Shown here piece after piece: positions 36,837 through 47,178 of a DNA stretch of 60,319 nt. The translations under genes and the position numbers were made by a program. The stretch's first letter is position 1; every line of letters starts with the position of its first letter. Origin of the DNA: an uncultured Legionella sp. (GTDB lineage: Bacteria > Pseudomonadota > Gammaproteobacteria > Legionellales > Legionellaceae); NCBI GenBank assembly GCA_903877115.1, contig CAIRCS010000024.1:1-60319 (forward strand). The letters run 5' to 3'. The notes under the pieces were generated by a model. The model was not told the origin of the DNA. It saw nothing but the letters and a program-made list of their open reading frames with translations, and made no database searches.

Positions 36837-37493
36837 ATGGGTCAGAAGGTTAATCCAATTGGTATTCGATTGGGAATTAATAAAGTTTGTAATTCAAATT
36901 GGTTTGCTACCCAGAATTATGCTGAGTTTTTGAATCAGGATATTAATTTACGCAAATATCTGAAGCATAAGTTACAAGGCGCTGCAATAAGTAAAATCCA
37001 AATTGCACGGCCTGCAAACAATGCTGTGGTAACTATTCACAGCGCACGGCCTGGAGTTCTAATTGGGAAAAAAGGCGGTGGTATTGAAGGTTTGCGCGCT
37101 CAGATCGCTGAAAAGCTAGGTGTTCCTGTTCATCTTAATATTGAGGAAGTCAGGAAGCCTGATCTGGATGCTGTTCTTGTGGCTGAAGGGATTGCCCAAC
37201 AGTTGGAACAGCGAGTTATGTTTAGACGTGCTATGAAACGTGCTGTGACATCTGCTCTGAAATCAGGTGCAAAAGGAATTAAAATATGCGTTTCTGGCCG
37301 TTTGGGTGGTGCTGAAATTGCACGCAGCGAATGGTATAGAGAAGGTAGAGTACCGCTACACACTTTCCGTGCGGATATTGATTATGGTACTGCTGAATCT
37401 AAAACTACATATGGTATTATCGGTGTTAAAGTTTGGATTTTTAAAGGTGAGTCTGTGTCGCACAAAGCTCGTCAAGATGACACGAGTAAGTGA
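36837..37493 (+). CDS. rpsC: 30S ribosomal protein uS3
   Basis: mRNA-entry protein with helicase activity. The ATG at 36837 ([16 protein letters not shown], 218 aa) has GAGGA upstream; the open frame to 36798 is inside rplV. The KH domain has [17 protein letters not shown]. The C-terminal domain ends [13 protein letters not shown]. Confidence 0.97.
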   Translation: MGQKVNPIGIRLGINKVCNSNWFATQNYAEFLNQDINLRKYLKHKLQGAAISKIQIARPANNAVVTIHSARPGVLIGKKGGGIEGLRAQIAEKLGVPVHLNIEEVRKPDLDAVLVAEGIAQQLEQRVMFRRAMKRAVTSALKSGAKGIKICVSGRLGGAEIARSEWYREGRVPLHTFRADIDYGTAESKTTYGIIGVKVWIFKGESVSHKARQDDTSK

Positions 37494-37509
37494 TTGAGGA
37501 ATAAGAATT

Positions 37510-37923
37510 ATGATGCAACCAAAAAGAACAAAGTTTCGTAAGCAAATGAAAGGCCGTAACCGCGGTTTGGCGTTTCGTGGTTCTTCGATCAGCTTTGGTG
37601 AATTTGGGTTAAAAGCCCTGGAACGCGGAAGATTGACTGCCCGACAAATTGAGGCAGCACGTCGTGCTATGACTAGACATGTAAAACGTGGTGGTAAAAT
37701 TTGGATTCGTGTTTTTCCTGATAAACCAATAACCCAAAAGCCTTTAGAAGTAAGGCAAGGTAAAGGAAAAGGGAATGTTGAATATTGGGTAGCTCTAATT
37801 CAGCCTGGTAAAGTACTGTTTGAAATGGAAGGCGTAACTCGTGAATTAGCTATGGAAGCGTTTGACTTGGCAAAAGCCAAGCTTCCATTTAAAGTAGCAT
37901 TTGAAGAGCGGAAGGTGATGTAA
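37510..37923 (+). CDS. rplP: 50S ribosomal protein uL16
   Basis: Contacts A- and P-site tRNA in the large subunit. 137 aa. The [11 protein letters not shown] start matches [11 protein letters not shown] of E. coli, so the first ATG is used. The conserved [20 protein letters not shown] and [12 protein letters not shown] segments are present. The stop shares one base with the rpmC start. Confidence 0.97.
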   Translation: MMQPKRTKFRKQMKGRNRGLAFRGSSISFGEFGLKALERGRLTARQIEAARRAMTRHVKRGGKIWIRVFPDKPITQKPLEVRQGKGKGNVEYWVALIQPGKVLFEMEGVTRELAMEAFDLAKAKLPFKVAFEERKVM

Positions 37924-38129
37924 TGAAATCAATGACAGAATTACGAGAGCTTAACGACGAACAGTTGCAAAAAGAAATTATTGACTTGCGAAAAACACAA
38001 TTTCAGCAGCGTATGAGTAAAGCATCTGGCGCTTTAGACAAAACGCATGTCATCCGAAAAGTTCGTCGGGCAATTGCTCGCATTAAAACAGTTAAGACAG
38101 AAAAGGCAGGGCAGCATGGCAACAAATGA
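37923..38129 (+). CDS. rpmC: 50S ribosomal protein uL29
   Basis: Small tunnel-exit protein. 68 aa, with the family core [20 protein letters not shown] and the C-terminal basic helix [15 protein letters not shown]. It overlaps the rpsQ start by 14 nt. Confidence 0.96.
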   Translation: MKSMTELRELNDEQLQKEIIDLRKTQFQQRMSKASGALDKTHVIRKVRRAIARIKTVKTEKAGQHGNK

Positions 38130-38373
38130 AGAGCATACCAAAGGTAAAATTCTAATTGGAACGGTGGTGAGCGATAAAATGCAGAAGACTATTGTTGTCT
38201 CTGTAGAAAGAACTGTGAAACACCCTAAGTATGGAAAAATTTTGCGTCGCAAAACAAAGCTACATGCGCATGATGAAAAAGAAGTTTGTCAAATCGGCAA
38301 TGTAGTAAAAATACGAGAAACAAGACCTTTGTCTAAGCTAAAAAACTGGATTTTGGTTGAAGTTATTTCATAA
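38116..38373 (+). CDS. rpsQ: 30S ribosomal protein uS17
   Basis: Primary 16S rRNA-binding protein. The ATG at 38116 ([20 protein letters not shown], 85 aa) is the family start; the upstream open frame lies in rpm[21 protein letters not shown] and the [13 protein letters not shown] end are conserved. Last gene of the S10 operon. Confidence 0.97.
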   Translation: MATNEEHTKGKILIGTVVSDKMQKTIVVSVERTVKHPKYGKILRRKTKLHAHDEKEVCQIGNVVKIRETRPLSKLKNWILVEVIS

Positions 38374-38452
38374 GGTTGTGGCTTTTGCGTAATAAGGGAA
38401 GAGTTTTTCCTCTAATATCCTAAAAGCGCTTTTAATAAGATAATAGGCCTGT

Positions 38453-38458
38453 TATACT
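38453..38458 (+). promoter_or_regulatory. Possible promoter of the spc operon (-10 element)
   Basis: TATACT (5 of 6) lies about 42 bp before rplN, in a 126-bp gap. The -35 region is poor (tttt-rich). E. coli has its spc promoter at exactly this place between rpsQ and rplN, which is the main support. A perfect palindrome aaaagcgctttt (38422-38433) lies just upstream. Confidence 0.45.
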
Positions 38459-38499
38459 TAGCAGCCTTTTTCTGGTCGATTTATGATCTGGAGAATAAA

Positions 38500-38865
38500 A
38501 TGATACAAATGCAGACTGTACTAGAAGTCGCAGATAACAGCGGTGCACGCAAAGTAATGTGTATCAAAGTTTTAGGTGGTTCGCACCGCAGATACGCGCG
38601 TGTAGGTGATGTTATTAAAGTATCTATTAAAGATGCTATTCCCCGAAGCAAAGTAAAAAAAGGCTCGGTGATGAATGCTGTAGTAGTGCGTACTGCACAA
38701 GGTGTTCGTCGTGATGATGGCTCCTTGATTCGTTTTGATGGCAATGCCGCTGTTCTTTTGAATAACCAAAACGAACCGATTGGAACTCGCATTTTTGGAC
38801 CAGTGACACGTGAATTAAGAGAGCGGTTTATGAAAATTATTTCATTAGCAGCTGAAGTGTTATAA
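38500..38865 (+). CDS. rplN: 50S ribosomal protein uL14
   Basis: Subunit-interface protein, target of the RsfS silencing factor. 121 aa. The N-terminal [20 protein letters not shown] and [19 protein letters not shown] are standard. First gene of the spc operon, with GGAG upstream of the ATG. Confidence 0.97.
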   Translation: MIQMQTVLEVADNSGARKVMCIKVLGGSHRRYARVGDVIKVSIKDAIPRSKVKKGSVMNAVVVRTAQGVRRDDGSLIRFDGNAAVLLNNQNEPIGTRIFGPVTRELRERFMKIISLAAEVL

Positions 38866-38877
38866 GAGGAATAAACT

Positions 38878-39204
38878 ATGAAGCGGATACAATCCAAAGA
38901 CAAAGTCATCGTTACAACAGGAAAGTCCAAAGGACATATTGGCTTAGTACGAAGTGTAAAAGGTGATAAGGTTTTTGTTGAAGGTGCTAATTTAATCAAG
39001 AAGCACGTTAAACCGAATCCTCAATTGGAACAGAAAGGTGGCATTATTGAACAAGAAGCCGCTATCCATGTTTCTAATGTTGCTCTTTACAACCCTACAA
39101 CAGCTAAAGCGGATCGAGTTGGATTTAGGTTTGAAGAGAAAAATGGTAAAACTGTAAAAGTAAGATACTTTAAATCAAATAATGATATGGTAGACGCAGG
39201 CTAG
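38878..39204 (+). CDS. rplX: 50S ribosomal protein uL24
   Basis: Assembly-initiator protein of the large subunit. 108 aa with a KOW motif at the start ([20 protein letters not shown]) and the [20 protein letters not shown] block. AGAGGA precedes the ATG. Confidence 0.97.
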   Translation: MKRIQSKDKVIVTTGKSKGHIGLVRSVKGDKVFVEGANLIKKHVKPNPQLEQKGGIIEQEAAIHVSNVALYNPTTAKADRVGFRFEEKNGKTVKVRYFKSNNDMVDAG

Positions 39205-39214
39205 GTGACTATAA

Positions 39215-39760
39215 ATGACAAGATTAAAAGAAGTATATAACACGACTATTGCACCAGCGCTGATTGAGAAGTTTAAGTATAAATCAGTGATGCAAGTTCC
39301 AAAGATTCTCAAAATCACTTTAAACATGGGTGTTGGAGAGGCTGTTAATGACAAGAAGGTAATGAACTTTGCTGTTGATGATATGATGCGTATTTCGGGC
39401 CAGAAACCAATTGTGACACTTGCCAAGAAATCTATTGCTGGATTTAAGATTCGTGATGGCTGGCCAATTGGCTGCAAAGTAACGTTGCGGTCGCAGAAAA
39501 TGTACGAATTTTTGGATCGATTGATATCGATTACTTTACCACGAGTTCGAGATTTCCGAGGTTTGAATCCTCGATCTTTTGATGCGCAAGGCAATTATAG
39601 TCTTGGTTTGCATGAGCAAATTGTTTTTTCTGAAATCAATTTTGACAATATCGTTGGCATTCGCGGATTGGATATATGTATAACAACTTCCGCTAAAACT
39701 AAAGAAGAAGGTCGCGCTCTGTTAGAAGCCTTTAATTTCCCGTTAAAAGACCGAACTTAG
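39215..39760 (+). CDS. rplE: 50S ribosomal protein uL5
   Basis: Central protuberance protein binding 5S rRNA. 181 aa. Contains [19 protein letters not shown] and the P-site loop region [20 protein letters not shown]. Normal length for the family. Confidence 0.97.
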   Translation: MTRLKEVYNTTIAPALIEKFKYKSVMQVPKILKITLNMGVGEAVNDKKVMNFAVDDMMRISGQKPIVTLAKKSIAGFKIRDGWPIGCKVTLRSQKMYEFLDRLISITLPRVRDFRGLNPRSFDAQGNYSLGLHEQIVFSEINFDNIVGIRGLDICITTSAKTKEEGRALLEAFNFPLKDRT

Positions 39761-39774
39761 TAAGGATATTTACT

Positions 39775-40077
39775 GTGGCAAAAAAATCGATAATGCAAAG
39801 AGAACTCAAAAAAGCAAAACTAGTAAAAAAATATGAAACTAGAAGATTTGAGTTAAAAAAGATTATTAAATCTTCCATTGATACGGATTCAGTGATGCAA
39901 GCACAGGCTAGTCTAGCACGCTTGCCGCTTAACTCTTGTGCTGCACGGCATAGTACTCGTTGTCAACAATGCGGTAGAGCTCATGCGGTATATCGGAAAT
40001 TTGGTTTGTGTCGCATATGTTTGCGTCAGCAATTGATGTTTGGAAACGTAGCTGGTGGACGTAAATCTAGCTGGTAA
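39775..40077 (+). CDS. rpsN: 30S ribosomal protein uS14 (zinc-independent type)
   Basis: 30S head protein. 100 aa from a GTG start. This is the long form typical of proteobacteria (E. coli 101 aa), without the full four-Cys zinc finger of the short form; it has [20 protein letters not shown] in the C-terminal third, so a partial or even complete Cys set remains. It shares one base with the longest rpsH frame. Confidence 0.96.
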   Translation: MAKKSIMQRELKKAKLVKKYETRRFELKKIIKSSIDTDSVMQAQASLARLPLNSCAARHSTRCQQCGRAHAVYRKFGLCRICLRQQLMFGNVAGGRKSSW

Positions 40078-40100
40078 TGAATTGTTTTTGGAGAATGAAA

Positions 40101-40496
40101 TTGACAATGCAAGATCCGATGAGTGATATGTTGACTAGAATACGTAATGGTCAACAAGCAAAACATACGCATGTGAGATTACCGTCTTCTACATTGAAGC
40201 AAGATGTTGCACGAGTGTTAAAAGAAGAAGGCTACATAAAAGATTTTAATGTTGAAGCCGATGAAAAAAATATGAAGTTTTTGACAATTGAGTTGAAATA
40301 TTTTCAAAGCAAACCTGTTATTGAGCGCATTCGTAGAATCAGCCGACCCGGATTGAGAATTTATAAATCTGTTTCTGATTTGAATCCAATACCAGGATTT
40401 GGGATAGCGATTTTGTCTACCTCAAAGGGTATTATGACACATTCAGCCGCTAAAAAAGCGAATATTGGTGGCGAAGTTATTTGTGAAGTCGCTTGA
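40101..40496 (+). CDS. rpsH: 30S ribosomal protein uS8, probable TTG start
   Basis: Central-domain 16S rRNA-binding protein and, in E. coli, translational repressor of the spc operon. I place the start at TTG 40101, giving [18 protein letters not shown] (131 aa; E. coli starts MSMQDP, 130 aa), because GGAG lies 7 nt upstream. The ATG at 40095 is only 1 nt from GGAG and the ATG at 40107 is 13 nt away. The C-terminal signature [20 protein letters not shown] is intact. Confidence 0.95.
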   Translation: MTMQDPMSDMLTRIRNGQQAKHTHVRLPSSTLKQDVARVLKEEGYIKDFNVEADEKNMKFLTIELKYFQSKPVIERIRRISRPGLRIYKSVSDLNPIPGFGIAILSTSKGIMTHSAAKKANIGGEVICEVA

Positions 40497-40516
40497 TAAG
40501 GAAAGAGGTATAGTTT

Positions 40517-41059
40517 ATGTCTAGAGTAGCAAAAGCAATTATTGCAATCCCAGAAAAAGTGGATGTTGTAATTGATAATAGTATTATTACAGTGACCGGC
40601 CCTAAAGGTTCGATTACACAGCATTGCAATAAACTAGTTGCAATGAAACGCTCTGAATCAGATGCTAAGGCAATTTCCTTTGAACCTGCATCAAATGATC
40701 CGCTTGCGTGGGCACATGCTGGTACAGTCAGAGCTTTGGTAAATAATATGATTCAAGGCGTGACAGTTGGATTTGAGAGAACCTTGGAATTAGTCGGGGT
40801 TGGCTATCGAGCACAAGCAAAACCTGATTCAATAACTTTATCGCTTGGCTTTTCACACCCAATTGAATATGTTCTTGCAAAGGGCGTCAGTGCTGAAACC
40901 CCAAACAACACAACTATCATTCTTAAAAGCATTGATAAACAATTGTTGGGACAGGTAGCAGCGGAAATACGTTCTTTTAGACCACCTGAGCCTTATAAAG
41001 GTAAAGGTATTCGCTATGCAGGCGAAGTAATTGTAATTAAAGAAGCCAAAAAGAAATAG
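40517..41059 (+). CDS. rplF: 50S ribosomal protein uL6
   Basis: Protein near the sarcin-ricin loop. 180 aa with two repeated alpha-beta domains. The C-terminal signature PPEPYKGKGIRYAGEVI is intact. AGAGGT lies upstream of the ATG. Confidence 0.97.
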   Translation: MSRVAKAIIAIPEKVDVVIDNSIITVTGPKGSITQHCNKLVAMKRSESDAKAISFEPASNDPLAWAHAGTVRALVNNMIQGVTVGFERTLELVGVGYRAQAKPDSITLSLGFSHPIEYVLAKGVSAETPNNTTIILKSIDKQLLGQVAAEIRSFRPPEPYKGKGIRYAGEVIVIKEAKKK

Positions 41060-41064
41060 GTGAT

Positions 41065-41430
41065 ATGATGAATAAACAATTAGCGCGCAAAAGAAGAGCG
41101 ACAAAAACGAGAGCAATCATTCGTGGCACAAAGTCGCAAAGAATGCGCTTGGTCGTGACAAGATCAAGCCCTAATATTTATGCGCAGATTATTGAAACCC
41201 TAGCTAATGGCGATGTGGTTAAAGTGTCGGCCTCTACATTAGACAAAGAATTAAGAACAAAATTAAAAGGTTCAAAAAAAGAATGCGCTTTCCTCGTGGG
41301 TAAATTACTTGCTGATCGTGCGAAAGCAAAAGATATTGTTGACGTAGCGTTTGACCGAGGCGGCTATAAATTTCATGGTAGAGTCAAATCTTTGGCTGAT
41401 GGTGCACGTGACGGTGGTTTGAATTTTTAA
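41065..41430 (+). CDS. rplR: 50S ribosomal protein uL18
   Basis: 5S rRNA-binding protein. 121 aa, or 120 from the second ATG at 41068, which has slightly better spacing from [23 protein letters not shown] and [20 protein letters not shown] are the family blocks. Confidence 0.96.
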   Translation: MMNKQLARKRRATKTRAIIRGTKSQRMRLVVTRSSPNIYAQIIETLANGDVVKVSASTLDKELRTKLKGSKKECAFLVGKLLADRAKAKDIVDVAFDRGGYKFHGRVKSLADGARDGGLNF

Positions 41431-41440
41431 AGGAACAAAA

Positions 41441-41956
41441 ATGGCATTTGAAGATAATAAAGCAACTGATGGCTACCAAGAAAAATTGGTTTCCGTTACT
41501 CGTACTGCAAAAGTAGTAAAAGGTGGTCGAGTATTTGGTTTTGCTGTTTTAGTTGTGATTGGCGACGGAAAAGGTAAAGTTGGATTTGGACGTGGTAAAG
41601 CACGTGAAGTACCTATTGCTATTCAGAAGGCAATGGAACAAGCCAGAAAAAATATGGTTTATATCCCTCTAGCTGATGGTCGTACTATCCACCACGAAAT
41701 TACTTGGAGTTATGGTGCTTCAAAAGTCTTTATGAAACCAGCAAGTGCAGGAACAGGTATTATTGCCGGTGGTGCGATGCGAGCAGTGCTTGAAGTATTG
41801 GGAGTACATGATATTCTTGCTAAAAGCATTGGTTCAACGCAGCCTGATAACACTGTCCGTGCAACGATTGGTGCATTAACGCATATCGGAACACCTGATT
41901 ATGTTGCAGCAAAGCGTGGTAAATCAGTTGAACAACTTTGGGCAGAGACAGCATGA
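41441..41956 (+). CDS. rpsE: 30S ribosomal protein uS5
   Basis: Decoding-fidelity protein at the mRNA entry. 171 aa. The double-stranded RNA-binding-like N-domain has [20 protein letters not shown], and the C-domain contains [24 protein letters not shown] overlap with rpmD. Confidence 0.97.
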   Translation: MAFEDNKATDGYQEKLVSVTRTAKVVKGGRVFGFAVLVVIGDGKGKVGFGRGKAREVPIAIQKAMEQARKNMVYIPLADGRTIHHEITWSYGASKVFMKPASAGTGIIAGGAMRAVLEVLGVHDILAKSIGSTQPDNTVRATIGALTHIGTPDYVAAKRGKSVEQLWAETA

Positions 41957-42141
41957 ATAAGACAATAGACATCAAATTAGTGAAAAGTTTGATTGGCCGG
42001 CTACCTAAACATAAAGATATAGCTAAACAGCTAGGGCTTACTAAAATTAATAAGGTCGTTGTTCACCCTAACACAGCAGCTATTCACGGTTTAGTGAATA
42101 AAATAGCCTATTTGGTTGAATGTAAGGAATCTGTACTATGA
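41953..42141 (+). CDS. rpmD: 50S ribosomal protein uL30
   Basis: Small large-subunit protein of 62 aa from the ATG at 41953 ([20 protein letters not shown]). It overlaps rpsE by 4 nt and rplO by 4 nt. Contains the family [19 protein letters not shown]. Confidence 0.95.
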   Translation: MNKTIDIKLVKSLIGRLPKHKDIAKQLGLTKINKVVVHPNTAAIHGLVNKIAYLVECKESVL

Positions 42142-42572
42142 ATTTAAATTCTCTTTCTCCCACACCAGGTTCGAAACCAAACAAACGACGAGTCGGTCGT
42201 GGAATTGGTTCTGGTTTGGGTAAAACATGCGGCAGAGGACATAAGGGTCAGAAGGCTAGAGCTGGTGGCTTTCATAAAATTAATTTCGAAGGCGGGCAAA
42301 TGCCAATTCAACGCCGTTTACCAAAAATGGGATTCAGTTCACGTGTAGGTAGAACAGTTGATGAAGTCAATTTGACTGAGATTGCGTCATTAAACCCTGA
42401 TTTAATTGATTTGTCGGTTTTAAAAGCTGCAGGTTTAGTACGAAAAGATATTCTTGATGTCAAAGTGATTCTCTCTGGTGAACTCAAACATGCAGTTAAA
42501 TTAAAAGGTTTGAGAGTTACAAAAGGCGCTTTGAAAGTAATTGAAGAACTTGGTGGAAGTGCTGAAGCGTGA
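42138..42572 (+). CDS. rplO: 50S ribosomal protein uL15
   Basis: Late-assembly large-subunit protein. 144 aa. Gly/Lys-rich N-terminus ([20 protein letters not shown]) and the C-terminal signature region [23 protein letters not shown] and GTGA-type overlaps link it to rpmD and secY. Confidence 0.97.
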   Translation: MNLNSLSPTPGSKPNKRRVGRGIGSGLGKTCGRGHKGQKARAGGFHKINFEGGQMPIQRRLPKMGFSSRVGRTVDEVNLTEIASLNPDLIDLSVLKAAGLVRKDILDVKVILSGELKHAVKLKGLRVTKGALKVIEELGGSAEA

Positions 42573-43903
42573 AATCGAAGAAGCAAAACTCAAATCTTGA
42601 AGGATCACGTGGCGGCTTGGCTGAATTAAAGTCGCGTTTGATGTTTGTTTTGATTGCAATTCTCGTATATCGTCTGGGTGCTCATATACCTGTCCCCGGT
42701 TTAGATCCCGAAAGGTTGCTTAATTTTTTCAATCAACAGCAGAATACTATTTTTGGCTTATTTAATATGTTTTCTGGTGGAGCATTGTCCCGGGTTACTG
42801 TATTTGCAATTGGTATTATGCCTTATATTACTGCTTCGATTATTATTCAATTATTTTCAGTAGTGGTGCCTTCCCTAGAGCAAATTAAAAAAGAAGGGGA
42901 GGCTGGGAAAAGAAAGTTAAATCAATATACACGATATTTGACCTTGATTTTTTCTACATTACAGTCTTTGGGGATGGCGCGTTGGCTTGCAGGTCAACAT
43001 ATTGCCATGAATCCTGATTTGCTCTTTTATGTGACAGCCGTTGTCACATTAGTTACTGGCACCATGTTTTTGATGTGGCTCGGTGAACAAATGACTGAGA
43101 AAGGGATAGGTAATGGAATTTCTTTGATCATATTTTCAGGCATAGTTTCGAGTATGCCAAATGCAATGGCAACGGTGTTTCAACAAATTAAAGAAGGTCA
43201 AATGCAGATACTATCACTCTTTGTGATAGTGGGCATAATGGTCAGCGTGACAGCTTTTGTAGTCTTTATGGAGAGAGGTCAAAGACGAATAAGAGTTAAT
43301 TATGCGCAGAGAACACAAGGTAGAAAAGTTTTTGCAGCACAGACGAGTCATCTGCCTTTGAAAATTAATATGGCAGGCGTGATTCCTCCCATTTTTGCTT
43401 CGAGTTTGATTATGTTGCCTGCTACACTGGCGCAATTCTTTTCTAAGACAAAGGGCTTGGGCTGGTTAAGTGATGTGGGTATGGCTTTGGCTCCAGGTCA
43501 ACCTTTGTATTTAATTGTTGATGCTGTAGCAATTTTGTTTTTTGCTTTCTTTTATACAGCTTTAGTGTTTAATCCAAAGGATACTGCAGAGAATTTAAAG
43601 AAGTCTGGAGCGTATATTCCTGGTATCCGCCCAGGTGATCAAACGATGAAATATGTTGATAATGTGATGACTCGTCTTACTTTGGTTGGTGCTTTGTATT
43701 TGGTTTTAGTATGTTTGGTACCGCAGATTCTAATGTTTACTTGGCATGTACCTTTTTATTTTGGAGGCACATCGTTATTGATCATAGTGGTTGTAGTTAT
43801 GGATTTTGTGGCCCAAGTTCAGGCTCATTTAATGGCTCAACAGTATGATTCTTTGATGAAGAGAGCAAATTTTAAAGGTGGGAAACTACCTGGTCTATTG
43901 TAA
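42569..43903 (+). CDS. secY: Protein translocase subunit SecY
   Basis: Central channel of the Sec translocon in the inner membrane. 444 aa from a GTG start that overlaps the rplO stop. Ten transmembrane segments are expected and readable. The plug and pore region includes [20 protein letters not shown]; the cytosolic C5 loop has the conserved GIRPGDQT. It sits in the spc operon between rplO and rpmJ as in E. coli. Confidence 0.97.
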   Translation: MKSKKQNSNLEGSRGGLAELKSRLMFVLIAILVYRLGAHIPVPGLDPERLLNFFNQQQNTIFGLFNMFSGGALSRVTVFAIGIMPYITASIIIQLFSVVVPSLEQIKKEGEAGKRKLNQYTRYLTLIFSTLQSLGMARWLAGQHIAMNPDLLFYVTAVVTLVTGTMFLMWLGEQMTEKGIGNGISLIIFSGIVSSMPNAMATVFQQIKEGQMQILSLFVIVGIMVSVTAFVVFMERGQRRIRVNYAQRTQGRKVFAAQTSHLPLKINMAGVIPPIFASSLIMLPATLAQFFSKTKGLGWLSDVGMALAPGQPLYLIVDAVAILFFAFFYTALVFNPKDTAENLKKSGAYIPGIRPGDQTMKYVDNVMTRLTLVGALYLVLVCLVPQILMFTWHVPFYFGGTSLLIIVVVVMDFVAQVQAHLMAQQYDSLMKRANFKGGKLPGLL

Positions 43904-43921
43904 AGTTGATTGGAGTTAGGA

Positions 43922-44035
43922 ATGAAAGTTAGAGCGTCAGTGAAGCGAATATGCCGTAATTGTAAAGTGATTAAACGTAATGGAACCATTCGAGTGATCT
44001 GTAAAGATGCTCGACATAAGCAAAGACAAGGGTAG
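43922..44035 (+). CDS. rpmJ: 50S ribosomal protein bL36
   Basis: 37-aa protein: [20 protein letters not shown], then [17 protein letters not shown]. It has the zinc-ribbon ligands Cys11, Cys14, Cys27 and His32 (C+ form). TTAGGA precedes the ATG. It lies directly after secY, as usual, and closes the spc operon. Confidence 0.96.
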   Translation: MKVRASVKRICRNCKVIKRNGTIRVICKDARHKQRQG

Positions 44036-44049
44036 GAAGTGTGTTGAGC

Positions 44050-44091
44050 TAGCTTGAATAGCTCCGCTTTAAACGGAGTAATAGCGAGCTT
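44050..44091 (+). promoter_or_regulatory. Hairpin at the end of the spc operon
   Basis: ctccg (44062-44066) and cggag (44074-44078) form the core, extended imperfectly by agcttgaata/taatagcgagct. There is no T-run, so it may be a 3'-end processing or pausing hairpin rather than a classic terminator. Confidence 0.35.
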
Positions 44092-44170
44092 TAAGTCAAT
44101 TTTAGTTGAGATTTGATTCAATAATTTTGTCTTTGAACATTGATATTTGTGCTCTCACTCATTCTACTAC

Positions 44171-44199
44171 TTGATTTTAGTGGATTAACCTAGTATTAT
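44171..44199 (+). promoter_or_regulatory. Probable promoter of the alpha operon
   Basis: TTGATT (44171-44176), 17-bp spacer, TATTAT (44194-44199). The predicted start near 44206 gives a short leader of about 40 nt to rpsM, too short for the E. coli-type S4 pseudoknot leader. Confidence 0.65.
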
Positions 44200-44245
44200 T
44201 GCTTGCCTTTTGAGGTATAGCAAACTAAAAGATTCGGAGAAAGAA

Positions 44246-44602
44246 ATGGCTCGTATAGCAGGCGTAAATATTGCAGATCATAAACATGTTGTGATTGCTT
44301 TAACTTCTATTTACGGTATTGGTTTGCCAACATCCAAAGAGCTGTGCAAAACCTATGACATAGATCCTGCTTCAAAAGTATCCCAGTTGACAGAACAGCA
44401 ATTGGAATTCTTGCGAAATGAGATTGCCAAAATGACAGTTGAAGGTGATCTGCGAAGAACTGTAACAATGAATATCAAACGTTTGATGGATTTAGGATGT
44501 TATCGGGGTTTACGTCATAGACGTGGATTGCCAGTGCGTGGTCAGAGAACGAAGACCAATGCTAGAACAAGAAAGGGTCGTCGCAAAAGTGCGAATATTT
44601 GA
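44246..44602 (+). CDS. rpsM: 30S ribosomal protein uS13
   Basis: 30S head protein contacting P-site tRNA. The ATG at 44246 ([19 protein letters not shown], 118 aa) has CGGAGA upstream; the longer frame is unsupported. The C-terminus has [20 protein letters not shown]. First gene of the alpha operon. Confidence 0.97.
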   Translation: MARIAGVNIADHKHVVIALTSIYGIGLPTSKELCKTYDIDPASKVSQLTEQQLEFLRNEIAKMTVEGDLRRTVTMNIKRLMDLGCYRGLRHRRGLPVRGQRTKTNARTRKGRRKSANI

Positions 44603-44621
44603 TTTTATCTAGGATATTTAA

Positions 44622-45014
44622 ATGTCTAAAGCAAAAGTACAGAAAACGCGTAAGAAAATCAAACGAGTTGTTTCAGATGGGATTGTGCATGTACATGCAT
44701 CTTTCAATAATACCATAGTAACATTCACTGATCGTCAAGGAAATGCTCTTTGTTGGGCGACCTCGGGTGGTTCTGGTTTTCGTGGATCCCGGAAAAGTAC
44801 TCCCTACGCAGCGCAAATTGCTACTGAGAAAGCCTCTGTGGTTGCAAAGGAGTATGGAATGAAGTCTGTGGCAGTTTTTATCCATGGTCCTGGCCCTGGT
44901 CGCGAGTCGACTATTCGTGAATTGATTTCTCAGGAATTCAAAATTGTTGAAATTACTGATGTAACCGGTGTGGCACACAATGGTTGCAAGGCGCCTAAAA
45001 AGCGTCGTGTTTAA
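44622..45014 (+). CDS. rpsK: 30S ribosomal protein uS11
   Basis: Platform protein near the E site. 130 aa. Contains [20 protein letters not shown] and the C-terminal signature [20 protein letters not shown]. The Asn-Gly that becomes isoaspartate in E. coli uS11 is present (HNGC). Confidence 0.97.
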   Translation: MSKAKVQKTRKKIKRVVSDGIVHVHASFNNTIVTFTDRQGNALCWATSGGSGFRGSRKSTPYAAQIATEKASVVAKEYGMKSVAVFIHGPGPGRESTIRELISQEFKIVEITDVTGVAHNGCKAPKKRRV

Positions 45015-45031
45015 GGTTTAAGGAGTAGGCA

Positions 45032-45652
45032 ATGGCAAGATATATGGGTCCAAAATGTAAATTATCTCGACGTGAAGGCACTGATTTGTTGCTTAAAAGC
45101 GGCGTGCGTGACCATAAGACCAAATGTAAATCTGAAAAAAGACCTGGTCAACATGGCGAAGCGAGGACACGACTAAGTGGATATGGTATTCAGTTACGTG
45201 AAAAGCAAAAAATCCGTCGGTTTTATGGCGTGTTGGAAAAACAATTTAGTTTATACTACAAGCATGCTGCAAAACAGAAAGGTTCAACAGGTGAAAATTT
45301 AATGACATTGCTTGAACGACGTTTAGACAATGTGGTATACCGAATGGGCTTTGCGAGTACGCGTGCAGAAGCACGTCAATTGGTCGCACACAAAGCGATT
45401 TTAGTGAATGATAAAGTGGTAAATATCGCATCTTTCCTAGTTGAAGTAGGGGCAGTTGTTTCGATTCGCTCTAAAGCAAAAAGCCAAGGACGAATTCAAG
45501 CTGCACTTGCATTGTCGGAACAAAGAGTTGCAAGCGACTGGGTACAGGTAGAAGCTGGACAGTATAAAGGCTCGTTGAACAGATATCCGACTTTGGAAGA
45601 TTTGTCTTCTCTATTTAACGTTAACTTGGTAGTTGAACTTTACTCTAAGTAA
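45032..45652 (+). CDS. rpsD: 30S ribosomal protein uS4
   Basis: Primary 16S-binding protein and, in E. coli, alpha-operon repressor. 206 aa, zinc-free type. Has [19 protein letters not shown], the S4 RNA-binding fold around [20 protein letters not shown], and a normal C-terminus (VVELYSK). Confidence 0.97.
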   Translation: MARYMGPKCKLSRREGTDLLLKSGVRDHKTKCKSEKRPGQHGEARTRLSGYGIQLREKQKIRRFYGVLEKQFSLYYKHAAKQKGSTGENLMTLLERRLDNVVYRMGFASTRAEARQLVAHKAILVNDKVVNIASFLVEVGAVVSIRSKAKSQGRIQAALALSEQRVASDWVQVEAGQYKGSLNRYPTLEDLSSLFNVNLVVELYSK

Positions 45653-45670
45653 AAGCGGAGAACTATTCGT

Positions 45671-46669
45671 ATGTACAATTACACTGAAATTAAAGATATG
45701 TTGACACCAACTGTACTGAAAGTGCAATCGGATTCCGTGTGTCATTCTAGAATTGTTCTTGAACCTTTGGAACCCGGCTACGGATATACTTTAGGCAATG
45801 CTTTGCGAAGAATTCTAATGTCGTCGATGATTGGATGTGCGATTACCGAAGTTTCTATTGATGGTGTATTGCATGAGTACAGTACTATTGAAGGCGTCGA
45901 AGAAGATGTTATTAATATCCTTCTGAATTTAAAAGATGTGTCAATTATGATGAATGTCGGTGTTGAAGCGATGTTAACTATTGATATGATGGGCCCTTGT
46001 GTGGTTACTGCCGGTGATATTCAATTGACGCACGGTGTGGAAGTTGTTAATCCTGAGCTTGTTATTGCACATTTGAATGAATACGGTAAATTGAAGATGC
46101 ATCTTCATGTTAAAAAGGGCATTGGTTATCACTTTTCTGAAACTTTACCGATGGAATTTGAAGATGAAGCACGCGTCAAATCAATTGGTAAATTGAAAAT
46201 TGATAATAGTTTTTCACCTGTCAAAAAAGTTTCATACACTGTTGATAAGACACGGGTTGAAAATCGTACCGACTTGGATAAGTTAACCATCGAATTGCAA
46301 ACTAATGGGACTATTGATCCTGAAGAAGCGATTCGTATTTCTGCGAGTATTTTGCAGAGACAATTACATGCTTTTGTGGATATGAGTTTTCAGGAGTTAA
46401 GTGCTGATAACAACGTTAGGAGTGATTATGATCCTCTGTTGTTGAGACCAGTTGATGATTTAGAGCTTACTGTACGGTCTGCAAATTGCTTGAAAGCTGA
46501 AAACATTTATTACATTGGTGATTTGGTACAAAAAACTGAAAACGAACTGTTAAAGACCCCAAATTTAGGAAAAAAATCTTTAACAGAGATAAAAGATGTA
46601 TTAGCAGCACGCTCACTGTCGTTGGGCATGAAAGTAGAAAATTGGCCGCCTGCGAATTTAGGGCAATAA
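45671..46669 (+). CDS. rpoA: RNA polymerase subunit alpha
   Basis: Assembly scaffold of RNA polymerase; its C-terminal domain binds UP elements and activators. 332 aa. N-terminal domain: [21 protein letters not shown]-terminal domain with helix-hairpin-helix motifs (about 255-320): [20 protein letters not shown] and [20 protein letters not shown]. Confidence 0.98.
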   Translation: MYNYTEIKDMLTPTVLKVQSDSVCHSRIVLEPLEPGYGYTLGNALRRILMSSMIGCAITEVSIDGVLHEYSTIEGVEEDVINILLNLKDVSIMMNVGVEAMLTIDMMGPCVVTAGDIQLTHGVEVVNPELVIAHLNEYGKLKMHLHVKKGIGYHFSETLPMEFEDEARVKSIGKLKIDNSFSPVKKVSYTVDKTRVENRTDLDKLTIELQTNGTIDPEEAIRISASILQRQLHAFVDMSFQELSADNNVRSDYDPLLLRPVDDLELTVRSANCLKAENIYYIGDLVQKTENELLKTPNLGKKSLTEIKDVLAARSLSLGMKVENWPPANLGQ

Positions 46670-46727
46670 AGACGCTGACTCGCAATTGTGAGCTGTCAGT
46701 GAGAATGTTGAATTAGGAGTTTAAATC

Positions 46728-47129
46728 ATGCGTCATCGCAATTCAGGTCGGGCTCTAAGTCGGACTTCCAGTCATCGGAAAGCAATGTTTGCTAATATGT
46801 GTTGTTCCTTGATTGAGCATGAGTTGATTAAAACGACTGTTGCCAAGGCAAAAGAATTACGTCGTTATATCGAACCAATCATTACAGGCAGTAAAAGTGA
46901 TTCCGTTGCTTCTCGTCGCCGTATGTTTGCTAAATTGCGCTCAAAATCAGCAGTAGGAAAGTTGTTTACTACTTTGGGACCGCGTTATGTGGAAAGACCT
47001 GGCGGGTATTTACGTATACTGAAATGTGGTAATCGAGTAGGTGATAATGCACCTATGGCGATTGTTGAATTGGTAGATAGATCTGTAGAAGCTAAGGTCG
47101 AAGAAAAAGAAGTCGTAGCTGCAGAATAA
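46728..47129 (+). CDS. rplQ: 50S ribosomal protein bL17
   Basis: Tunnel-exit protein. 133 aa. Starts [20 protein letters not shown], contains [20 protein letters not shown] and a slightly extended acidic C-terminus ([11 protein letters not shown]). Last gene of the alpha operon; I find no clear terminator before the NUDIX gene. Confidence 0.97.
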   Translation: MRHRNSGRALSRTSSHRKAMFANMCCSLIEHELIKTTVAKAKELRRYIEPIITGSKSDSVASRRRMFAKLRSKSAVGKLFTTLGPRYVERPGGYLRILKCGNRVGDNAPMAIVELVDRSVEAKVEEKEVVAAE

Positions 47130-47178
47130 TATATATCCATACTCGGGTTTTAAAATGACTATCGAAGCAAAACAATAG

